From contig OU015568.1 of the NCBI GenBank assembly GCA_907165135.1, positions 13,462,501 through 13,526,500 on the forward strand: a stretch of DNA of 64,000 bases, read 5' to 3'. The notes below the pieces were generated by a model. The model made no database searches, was not told the DNA's origin, and saw nothing but the letters and a program-made list of their open reading frames with translations. This document shows, piece after piece, positions 50,806-61,000 of this stretch. Each line of letters begins with the position of its first letter. The first letter of the stretch is position 1. The DNA comes from Oikopleura dioica (lineage: Eukaryota > Chordata > Appendicularia > Copelata > Oikopleuridae). The position numbers and the translations under genes are program-made.

Positions 50806-51354
50806 AGACATGGATTCAATTTATGACTGCAATTGACTTCCTCGCCGCAAATTATCAATTTCTTCCCCAAGGAAAGGCGCGATTTTAGTTGTTATTGTTT
50901 ACTAAAGAATGATTAAATTTAAACTTATATAGCATCAATATCCAGATGCATGGAACGGTGTGAAAGTTGGTCGAATTACTCTCGCTACGATACCATGTCC
51001 TAATAATGAATATTTAACAATAGAAAAAGCAAGTCCCTGGGGAATCGGGGCTCATTGTCCCGCTCTAAACAAGAATCTGACTCAGCCACTAGCCCAATCG
51101 AGCCTTAGTAGGATAGAGAAATACGCAGCTAAAGAGGAGAAACAACGAAAGAAAGCAAGAGAAATTTCGCATACCTAAAGAGGGTCATTGCAGAGAATGA
51201 AAACGAAGAGTGGGAGACGCATTTTATTGGTTTTTCGCTCGTTGGCGAGTGCCCGCAGAACATCACGCCGCGACCTGAGAAAAATTTGACATCGATCGAA
51301 GGGAAATTCAGCCGACTTAGGAAGATTAAGAATCCGAATATGCAATATTATTGA
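50806..51354 (+). CDS. Candidate exons of an unrecognised gene
   Basis: Open stretches that look protein-coding but do not form one clean gene. Near 50806-50870: QFMTAIDFLAANYQFLPQ. 50938-51170, after CTTATATAG: HQYPDAWNGVKVGRI, then CPNNEYLTIEKASPWGIG and a Lys-rich coil. From about 51170 in another frame: RVIAENENEEWETHFIGF, VGECPQNITPRPE, ending KNPNMQYY. Frame changes between blocks need an unusual intron, a frameshift or decay. No start codon is clear. It could be a small gene, a pseudogene or chance. Confidence 0.3.
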
Positions 51355-51918
51355 CTTGACTTCAGCAAATCTCTATGCAGCAGAATACAGGAACTTGATA
51401 ATTCGATATAATCGGTAATTGACTAGTTGAGAGAGCATTATTTTGATAAACTATATCTGTATATCTATGTCTATATAATTCTACGTAAAGTTCAGAGGAA
51501 ATACGTCAGAAGTCCGAAAATCAATTCACTCCAGGCGCAAAGATTTCTTCGAATAACTTTTAAAGAATGAAACCAACGATTGAGAATCAAGCCTGAGTGA
51601 ACGGATAAACATAAGATTTTAAGAAGAAGATGAAGTTAGACACGAAGTCTGCAGAGATTAGAGACATAGAGAGATCTCGATATAAACTTGCTCTTGGTCG
51701 AGGATTTTAGAAATAAGCGATTTGTTCGTTTACTTTATTACTGTTCTCCCAGACGGTTTATCTCTGTTTATTTCTAAGATAACTACCTTTGCGGATAAGC
51801 TCATCTGCGAAAATTTATAATCAGCTTTGTTTACTCCTTCACTAAGATCAAAACTCTTCAGTAAAAATATTCTCTCCTTTAGACTGTTCGGGAATCGGGT
51901 CATTCCACCTAGACCACC
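51355..51918. other. Upstream region of RIM
   Basis: About 560 bp of AT-rich sequence ending in GTCATTCCACCTAG just before ACCACCATGG, which gives RIM both a plausible trans-splice acceptor and a strong initiation context. Confidence 0.4.
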
Positions 51919-54900
51919 ATGGATGACACCATTCCTATGCCCGATCTGAGTCATTTGACTGAAGACGAGCGCCAGTCTATCATGAAAGTAATGCAACGGC
52001 AACAAGAAGAAGAGAAACGAGAGAAATCCATGTATCAATCAGGTAATCTCCCCTCGAATTACAGGCCGGATTTTTATATCTCGCGTTTTAGTCGAGCGTA
52101 ATCTGGCAGTTTTAAAAGAGAAACACTTATCCGGAGCCGCTCCGAATCCGAAAGCGCAGAGTTCCCAGCCCCCTCCTCCAGTTCAAAAGAGTATGAACAC
52201 GCCGCCTAAGGAAGCAGTGCCTCCGGGGTTGTGCCCGATCTGCAGGAAGACGCAACTCGCCCGCGGGTGTGGACATCGCTGCGGATTCTGCAAGTTGGTC
52301 TTCTGCTCGCGCTGTGGCGGCAAGTGGCAGGTAAATAGAGATATAAACAAATTGTGAAGTGGTGCTTTGTTTATTTACAAGGATTTACAGTAAATACCCT
52401 TCAAGTCAGTGCTTGCAAGAGTTGTTTTTACAGCAGTGATCGAGCTTGAGAACGCTGCGCAAATTCGACTGGTTATCCCAGTTTGTCAAGTGCATAATAA
52501 CATTTTTTCTTTTGCTCTCTAAAATTATTCTTAACATTTTTCAAGGTATTTTCGAAACATACCATAATCGTTGGCCATAATAAGTAAACTTTTCTTATTT
52601 CTCCTTGCCTCTTCGAGGGCAATACATTTCTTCGATGTGTAGCAATCGCCTGCATCCGCCAAATAGAACCACTTCTTCAATTTCGATTCTTTCGTTGCAG
52701 TAAAATTGTCTTCCACCTTGTCTTTTCTGATTTTGAACTTTATCTGGACGTGAGCACGGCCTTTTTTCGCCTTGATCCTTTTGATTTTTGCGATGAACAC
52801 GATGTCAAAGCTGCAGAAATGTTCGCGGATCGTCATCTCGTCATTGTCCTAAAATAGAGTTCCGATAGCCGTTATCATTAGTTTTTTACCGCAACTGATC
52901 CAAGAACGCAGAAACTTTCGGGATCCTTGCATTTCGAAGATCCAAAATGGTCATTCACGGATACTGCTGGTTTCGATGGTCTCTTTTCATCGGGCGGTAT
53001 GCAAAGACCACCTTTGTCGTTTTGACGAGGGAAACGATCACATGCTAGCGAGTCTGGCCAGCCCAAGCGATGCTCTTGCAGCTTCTGAATACTTGGTCGA
53101 CATGTGTTTTGATTTTATTTCTTTTTACCGGTAAAAGTTGATCTTTGACCGACTCACAGAGCTCCTTGCATGGTGGAATCATCATCTTCGGGCCACTTGG
53201 CAGGCAGACTGGTGCGTACATTGAACAGATAAACTTCTGGACCTCCTTGACCTCGTACTTCTGCCGGGATAAGAGTGGCTTCCAACTTCGTGATTGTTGA
53301 ATAACCTCGTCTAAATAAAAGGTCAATGATAGTTTTTGAGCCTTTACTTACCCATGGTCTCATGCTTCATAAAATTTGGGAGCCACATTGTTCGGTAAAA
53401 CTTTCCAGAGCCAGTGATATTGTGACAAATTTCGAACTCCTCTGGTATTTCTACGCATTCGTGTTGCCCTGGCCATCCATACTAGACTCAAAGTATTTCT
53501 TTGTGCAGAAAATTAGGGGATTTACCTGACTAATCTCTTTCGAAACTAACTGTTCTAGGCCGGATTCTTCAGTGTTGGAGCTATCTTTTACTTTTGGTCT
53601 TCGACGAGCAGCATAAGCCACCAAAAAGTTTAAAAGGAGAGCCTTCATATTTTTTGAAAAAATTCTCGGCTTGCGGCCAAATGAGTTCTGTCCGCGTGCC
53701 CAAACTTTTTCTCTATTCTCTTTAACTGATGCGGTTAAAAGGTTCCTATTGTGTCTCGTTGACTTTGGTTGGGCGGTTATTTATTCAGTACAGGGCGTCC
53801 TCTCTTGGTGGCGTGCGAGCATGAGATTCTATTCTCCTCCGCTCTTGTTTTTTTGAAAGAATGAAGATGCACCTGCATCGCACATTCGAACCGGATAAAT
53901 ATTTACATCAGGCCTGCTCTGATCTTCAAGTGATAAGCTGATCATTATTACGCTTCAGTAGCGCGCCGGAACTTAGCCGCACTTTCACAAATTGCCTTTC
54001 AAAGGGACGAGCAATTTTATGGCCTCTTTACTCGACCTACCTTTTCATCCTCTTTTAGGTTAAAAACGAAACGTCCAGTGGAATGGTTTGGTTTTGCAAT
54101 TCTTGCCGAAAAAAGCCGCCTTCTGGGGCTGGTCTGAGGTTAAACGACCAGGTCATTGAGAAGAAATCAACAAGAGTCCATGCAATGAATGTGGCAGAGA
54201 CTCAGACGCTTCCAAGTCCGCTGAAAAGGCCAAGTCTAACGAGGCAAGATTCGGAAAGCATAGAAAAGCAAAACTTCAGGATTCCCAAGGAGTCCCATTC
54301 GATGCCTAGATCAGGTACTTATTATGGAGGTTTCCCTATTAACTGCTTTCAGGTATTACCAGTCATTCGAGCAGCCACACGCCTGGAGACAATCCAAGCG
54401 TGCGGAAGGCAAAGCGGTCACCTCCCCTTGGCGAGTTGGATTCTGGCATTGCGAGCTTATCAATCGAAGAGGGCAATCCAATCGACACCGGAACATATCA
54501 TCCAAACTCTGGCATGGAACACTATCCACACGATATGTCGCTGAACGAGCAAGACAGCAGTAAATCACGGACACTGCCCGAGCGATCCTCCAATGGCAAG
54601 GTTCGCCCTAGAAGACGGGTGCTTCCTCGCGACCCATCACAAGATAATGAAGGTCAACTGGGCCTTACATCACAGAAAAACTATAGAAGCCAGCCAGATT
54701 TGCTCGGACATAATCAACGGACGAAGGAATCACCTCTGGGCCAAAGAAAACGAGAAGCAGAAGATCCTTTCTTTGCTCACAACGAGAGCTGGTACAAGAG
54801 AAGTTTTGACATGTCAGATTGCGTTTCGGATACGTCGTCATATGGCGGTAAAAGGTAAGGAATCCGTTTGTTCCAATTTCTTATCATTGCTAGTAGGGAC

Positions 54901-57129
54901 CATGTGAGCCAATTCGAAATGGACTCCACCGCAGTGTTGATAAAACTCTGGTGGGAGAACTTGGCTGAAACAAGAGAAGGAGATGGTCGCCTAGTCTCAG
55001 CAGTAGAACGCGTATCGCAAGTCTATCAGCATCGAGGTCCTCCAGCTGTGCGCCTGTGTCTAGTCCACCCTGGAAAAGGCAGAGCTTCCAGAAGACGCAC
55101 CGTTGCTTCGGCAAATGAGGCTATTGAAACGAGAGACGGTGGATGGTGCTGGACAAGTCAGACTCCACCAATCGCCTGGGGGCCTTTGCCCAAACGAGCT
55201 CTTCAAAGGTATCGCCTCAAAAGTTGCCTCAGGGCTTAATTAATTCTTAGACTTGCGCTGGAGATAAGTCTATGCGATGACGAAAGAAATGTTCTCAGCA
55301 GAGCTCTAGTTGGATTACTGGACGTCAACTTTGACGCCAGGGCGAAGTGGTACAAGCTCTATCCTTGGTCCTCTAGGTAAGAGTCAATTCTTAGAGTACA
55401 GTTCCAGGGCCTCTTTCGGCCGGCCGCGTGGCCTAATGGATATGGCGTCTGACTTCGAATCAGGAAGTTGTGGGTTCGAGTCCCATCGTGGTCAAAACTT
55501 TTTTCCTTTTACATTTAACTTCCATCTCTCTTTACTTCATCGGGAAGAGAAAAAAGGGTTAAAATTTTTATACAGCTCATTGATGATTATATTAAGCCAC
55601 TCAATGAGCCGAGTAGACGATTACGAAAGACATAGAAGACCTCGCCGAAAACTGCCCCAACTTCCTCGAAACATCTCCAGTCTCTCGAATCAGAGCAGAG
55701 AACCAGCTTTTGCTGGACCTATGCGAACGCAATCAGTTACCGGTCACAAACTTTCACACTCAGTCTATTTCCGCGAACCAGGTGTAGTACAGTAGATATT
55801 CAGTGAGAAAGAAAAATACTTTTTATAGTATTTTTTAACACGATTTTCCTATTATTCCATTTTCCTTGACTTGTTTTCGTTTGAATATCTAAAATCAAGG
55901 ATTTCTACAAATCAGTCGATCTCCTCCTTGATTTCAATCAGTATTTTTCCGATCGGCATAATCAAATGATCATTTTGATGATGCTCATTTTTTACATCTT
56001 GTGACCAGATTTGAAGCTCTTGACGGTTCTCAAATCGTCACTGGGTCCAGCAGGCAACACGCCGACTCTGGAGCAGTGAATTTAAATTCCAAATCAGAGT
56101 CGAACAGTAGGCGGAATAATATGTCCCCCCTACAACCGCCCGGTCGGCTTCAAGGTACCACTCGACAATCATGTTCTTTAACCCTAAATTGCGTTGCCCA
56201 ATCAGCATCCAAAAGACAAATTCCAACATCAAGCTCCAGCTCAGTCGTTCAACAATCAAGCAACCCAAACCAGCAACTTCGAAGAGTGGCCGGAATTCCC
56301 TCGCACTCATCTCAGCCCGTATTACTGCCCTCAAACAGATTACTCAGGTTTGAATTTTCGCATCCAGAAGTAATGATATCATTTACTAGTCGCGAGCCAT
56401 CTCAAGATTCAAACAATGGAAGTTCAAACTCCGATCTTGAGCCCTCGCGAGTTCTGGCCGAGTTTGTTGGAGGTCTCGGACCCGGTCAGGTCGCCGGTCG
56501 TCAGGCTCTTGGAGCCGGGTCCCTGGGAGAGTTACACCTCACCATTCAGGTAACCCTTCCTTTTTCCTTGTTATTTTAATGCTTTTTTGTAGGAGCGACA
56601 GAATGCCTTTGTTGTAAATGTGAATCAAGCGCGTGCACTCAAATCCCCAAGGTACATGTCGATAGCTTTTAATTTCGAACTATAAAATCTTTAGAAATAC
56701 AAAAAGTCTTCCCGCTGCGTATGTAAAACTGTATCTGATGTTTGGCGCGCGACGCGTCGCCAAGCAAGGAATCCCAAAAGCTTCGAAAAGTCTGTCTCCA
56801 CAGTTTCACCAGGTCTGTCTGTTCGACCAGAATGAATCCTTCGACGCTCTCCAGGCGATTGTATGGGGCGATTACGGGCCACTCGATAAAAAGGCGTTCA
56901 TTGGAGTTGCTCAAATTCAGGTTGATCTCCTTTTCTTACTTTCAGATTTTCATGCTTTTCAGTTGAGTTCCTTGGATTACTCAAGCTCTTCGATTTCTGG
57001 TTGGTACAGATTGTTTCCCTCGTCGAGCATTGTTAATCCTTCTTTGTCAGGTATTTCAGCTCGTTCCTGTCGCATTTTTACGCTTGTTTAGGAACTGGTA
57101 GCCAGCTCTCAATCGACACAATTGGCTGA
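51919..57129 (+). CDS. RIMS: Rab3-interacting molecule (RIM), presynaptic active-zone scaffold
   Basis: Scaffold that docks synaptic vesicles and calcium channels. Exon 1 has MPDLSHLTEDERQSIMKVM, the Rab-binding helix. The FYVE-type zinc finger follows: CPICRKTQLARGCGHRCGFC, FCSRCGGKW, and after a 1.7-kb intron WFCNSCRKK. Ser-rich linkers (54060-54317, 54355-54855) come next. C2A starts near 54899 (VLIKLWWENLAE, GRASRRRTV) and ends RALVGLLDVNF...WYKLYPW at about 55378. More linker precedes C2B: AEFVGGLGPGQVAGRQ, AAYVKLYLMFGARRVAKQG, AIVWGDYGPLDKKAFIGVAQ, GWYRLFPSSSIVNPSLSG. I see no PDZ domain between zinc finger and C2A, where vertebrate RIM1/2 has one. An sFRP gene lies antisense in intron 2 and a tRNA lies in the intron after C2A. 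Confidence 0.9.
52531..53648 (-). CDS. SFRP: Secreted frizzled-related protein, nested in a RIM intron
   Basis: Soluble Wnt-binding antagonist of 315 residues, the usual sFRP size. Five exons (53526-53648, 53352-53481, 53129-53310, 52890-53084, 52531-52848) with GT-AG introns. A short signal peptide (MKALLLNFLVAYAA) is followed by the frizzled cysteine-rich domain: CVEIPEEFEICHNI, MWLPNFMKHETM, WKPLL, FICSMYAPVC, IPPCKELCESVKD and GWPDSLACDRFP...GLCIPP. A netrin-like domain follows: REHFCSFDIVFIAKIKRI, WFYLADAGDC, ending RKYLEKC. Two of the ten frizzled-domain cysteines, the third and eighth, are Tyr and Leu here; these two are bonded to each other in known structures. The gene fits wholly inside the 52331-54059 intron on the opposite strand. 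Confidence 0.92.
55422..55494 (+). tRNA. trnR-UCG: tRNA-Arg (anticodon TCG)
   Basis: 73 nt without intron. The acceptor stem GGCCGCG pairs with CGTGGTC (two G-U pairs). The D arm is TGGCCTAATGGATATGGC, the anticodon arm CTGACTTCGAATCAG with TCG, and the T arm ends GGGTTCGAGTCCC (B box GGTTCGAGTCC). A run of T at 55499 is a Pol III terminator. It sits sense-oriented in the RIM intron after C2A. It decodes CGA. Confidence 0.95.
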
Positions 57130-58053
57130 TTAGCTACGACCCTGCTTCCCCGTCTTTCATAAAAAAAAAATTTCGGCATGCTCGCACAATCAAAGGACTT
57201 CTTTCTTGCTCAATCATCCGAATTCATTCATTTTTTTATTTTATTCTAAAGCATGAACTCCACCTTTATTCAAAGCCCCCTTTTATATTATTCCCCGTCG
57301 AATCTCTTCAGCATATGTATATTGGAAACGGTTTTATTTTCTTCATAAATAGTGCAACAAATTCTTCAAAAAATCTTTTACTTACCTATAAATTCTTGGT
57401 TCCCGCGCCTATTCTCGTTCATTTTCCGTAATATAACATGCGGCAAGCTCACAACTACGAGGCCATATTTATATAGATATAAAATATATCAAATAATATA
57501 TTGAATTTTATTGAAAATCCTTTGCTTTCACTACCTACCTATCTACCTAAAACAGTACCTAGCATGTTTCTGCCATTTCTTCCGTCAATTACCTGAAACT
57601 GTATATTACCGCTGCCATTTTACAGTACTTTCATTCAATGTTCTTCACAATATAGACCTAAATATCTTCAATTGACATTTTGAAATTGAAAGTCTGCCCA
57701 TAGTCGAATTTCAATTGAAATGCGAATATTTTATGCAGGATAAACACATTGAGGCGAATTTGATTTTTATTTTTATGATAATTTAGCGAGAACAGACAAA
57801 CACGCCTCGGATATATTCGAAGTGTCGTTATTTTCATCGTCAATGGCGTAGATTTGCCCTCTCAAGCTTCGTGGCCCGATTGATTTTCCTATTTTTTCCG
57901 AATTGATTTCACGAGGGACATTTCTACAGCACCCATTTTTATGATATTTTTCACTACTTTTTTTTCTTTTGTTGGTCTAAATTTGTTCATGCAGGTTAAT
58001 GGCATTCTCCGAAGTACGAAACTTCATCAATGAATGAAAGGTCGGCGACCTTT
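57130..58053. other. Convergent intergenic region, RIM to fibrocystin-L-like
   Basis: About 920 bp holding both 3' ends. AT-rich, with TATATAGATATAAAATATATC near 57470. I see no exon or RNA gene. Confidence 0.4.
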
Positions 58054-61000
58054 TTAATTGTAGTAGAAGCACAAGCCCTTGTCCATCTTGTTCCATTCTT
58101 TGATGAGTTTGGCGAGCTTGCCCTTCTTAGACTTGGTCTTGCCACCAGCAACTTCGACGAGCATATCGTTGTTAGCGAACTTCATCGACTTCATCTTGAG
58201 TCCGCTAAGAGCGCCTCGAATGCATTGAATCTTGTTATTGCTGATATCCAAAGTCTTGAGTTTCGTGTTAAATTTGAACATATCCGATGGAATGACTGTC
58301 CATCGACCATAGGAGGCATCAAGGGTGGTCAAGCCTGGGAGATAAGTCAGAATCGATTTGAGTGTTTCGATTGGAAGCGCTGGGTTTCCAGAAATGTCGA
58401 GCTGCTTGACATTCTTGCGCTGCTTCGGCGTCATAGCCATGATCAGTTTAACCAAGTTCTCGCCGGTATGCATGTTTCGCTTTGAGCAGCCAAGTGTCTT
58501 GCCCTTCTTGAGGGAGCAGGAGATATCCTTTGGCATGAAAACAGTTGAAGTCTCCGTGGTCGTCGTTGGCTCCGTTGTTGTCTCTGGAGCTGGTGTTGAC
58601 TGACCAGTAGGGTCGATAACAACGAATGGATCGCTAACAGGAGGGTCGGCAACTACTCCTATCGCTGAAGCTGGTGAAATGACCTGGAAGTTAAGTCCAA
58701 CATTTTCAGCAACTTGGTCAAAGATCAAATTGTAGAATGTGCAGTTGCCAAGGGCATCAAAGGCACACGTGGTATCACCAGAGAGCGAGAGAGTTCGCGT
58801 TCTCAGAACAGCGGTCGCGTTAACTGTCCATGGATCGGCAAGTAGACCAATTGGTCGCTCCATGCGGACACCTTGTCGGTAGGCGTGAAGAACAATTGGT
58901 GGGTAAACGGGCTCGCCAATGACGATCTCTGAATTTTTGAATGAGAAATATTTTTCAGAACCATTTTAGCTTACCTTCTGGGAAAGAAGCGATGGTGATA
59001 TTATCGGGCAGATCACTTGCAGTGTAAGTGATAACTTCAGCACCAGCAGCCAGTGCTTCTTCGATAACTTCTTGAGTATCAACGAATGTAGGCAAATCAT
59101 CAAGAGTCTGAAGAATTTCGATTAAAACTTGAAATTTAATTTCTGATTACCTCTCCAGTAAGATTAAATTGTGCGGCTTCAACTTCCTGAAGGGTAGCAT
59201 TTCCCTCGAGACCAAGAACAGTGGCAATGGTGTAATTCGACTCTGAAATTCAGTATTAATTGTTTGAATATTTTTCTTGGCTAACCGTTAGTCTCAGGAT
59301 CGAACCAAGATGGGGCTTCAGCATCCTTTTCGGGAATAGAAATACCAACAGACTCAGTTGTAGTGTTTGTAAGAGCATCAAGCTCACCAGTTGCGAGCTT
59401 TGCAAGGAGAGTATTACCGATTTCGATAGCCTCGAGTCGTTCGTCCGTAACTCGAACACCTGGGCAGTTAGGATTGCAAACACCTGAGCCAGCTTCGAGA
59501 AGAACTGTGAACATGTTTCCTGACTGTCGTCTTCGTCGATCGAATGTTGGGTTCTCGTATCGGTTGTATGGGGATCGTCGTCGTCGTTGTGGATCAGAGT
59601 CTTCGGCGATAACATTCATCATCTTGATCTTACTTTCGTGGATGCCAAGCATGACAGCAAGAAGACGTGGAAGCTCTGTGTGATCCCAGAACTCATCGAT
59701 AGTCAATTCCATAACAACGTCGAGTTCAAGAAGAATTGTATCCGAAATCTTGACGTCAACATATGTTCCTGGTTCCATGTTGAAGTAAACGACTTGTTCC
59801 ATTCGCTGGAAGTAGTTAGCGCCAGCAGGTTCGGTCAACTCAGGCTTCAAGTCATCGGTTGGGAAGTGCCATGCTTCACCACCATCTGGTGTGGTGTATT
59901 GCTGGTTGCTTCTCTGGTACTCGCCATTGAGATAAATCATCTGTCGATTCTGTCGGAAAGTAAAGAGCTCAATTCGAATCTTGCATTCAGCCTGTGGCAC
60001 GGACTTCGTTCCGAACATATGGAATCGAGTATGCTTTGGAAGAGTTCCAGAAGTATGGTATTGGTAAGTGTGACCACATTCAAGGTTGAAGAAATTCATT
60101 GTGACTCGGAGAAGACAAGCATAACCGAAGCAACAAGAAACGTCCATAACACCATTAGAAAGATCAATTCGCTTTCGCTCGTTATCGCGAAGACCGATAG
60201 GAGCAACTCGTCGAGTGGAAGAATCGTGGTCAAAAGACTCGAAACCAAGCTGAGCAAAGTTACCCATTGGACATTCGTAGCCGTCAGCATCTGGATTCCA
60301 TGTGCATTGATCGTTTCGGATTGTGCCCTTGAGAGGTGCGTATTCTGGGAATGGAATTCTATGCCCATCGAGGGTTGTAACCATTGTTTTTGGAATTCTG
60401 AAGTCACCAAGTCCACGTCGCTCGTCAGACTGTGGCCAGTCTTCGTTTCCTTCTAAGTCAGAAGTGCCCTGGTAGTAGTGAGGAGACTCTTCAACCCACT
60501 TCTCGTAGTGATACTCCGATTGTGCCATGATGTAGGTAGATGGCATACCGAGGAAGTCACCGGTAAGATCAACAAGCATGGATCGCTTGAGACCATCACA
60601 ATCCATGTCAACACAATCAGCAATGCTGATCCATCCAAGATTTGGTCTTGAGAACTGGTATCGATGGGTGGATGGGCCGTCAAAAGTAACGAACTGCAAC
60701 TCCATCATATGCTGATGTTCGGACCATCTGCTGCTCGTTCCGATGCCGTAGAAATCTCGGCCACATTTTTCTCCAAAGTTCATCAACTGGATATCCATGA
60801 AACAGGAACCTCCATAAAGAGAAGCATACGCTTCAGCAACACCAAGTGGCTTTCCGGGCCATTTCATGCCGCTGCTAGCAAACTGTGGAACCATGATACC
60901 GTAAGTACCCTGTGTTCGAGTACCAGGAGTGCGGGAGTTCTTAGTTTCCTTGTAATTTTGCGTTGCTTCACGAATGATGTAATCATTGCATGTTAATGTA

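Noticed and set aside
54905-55209. PDZ domain in the exon before the second part of C2A
   Set aside because: An NRLGAF reading in another frame hints at PDZ, but the continuous frame is C2A and joins correctly to the next exon.
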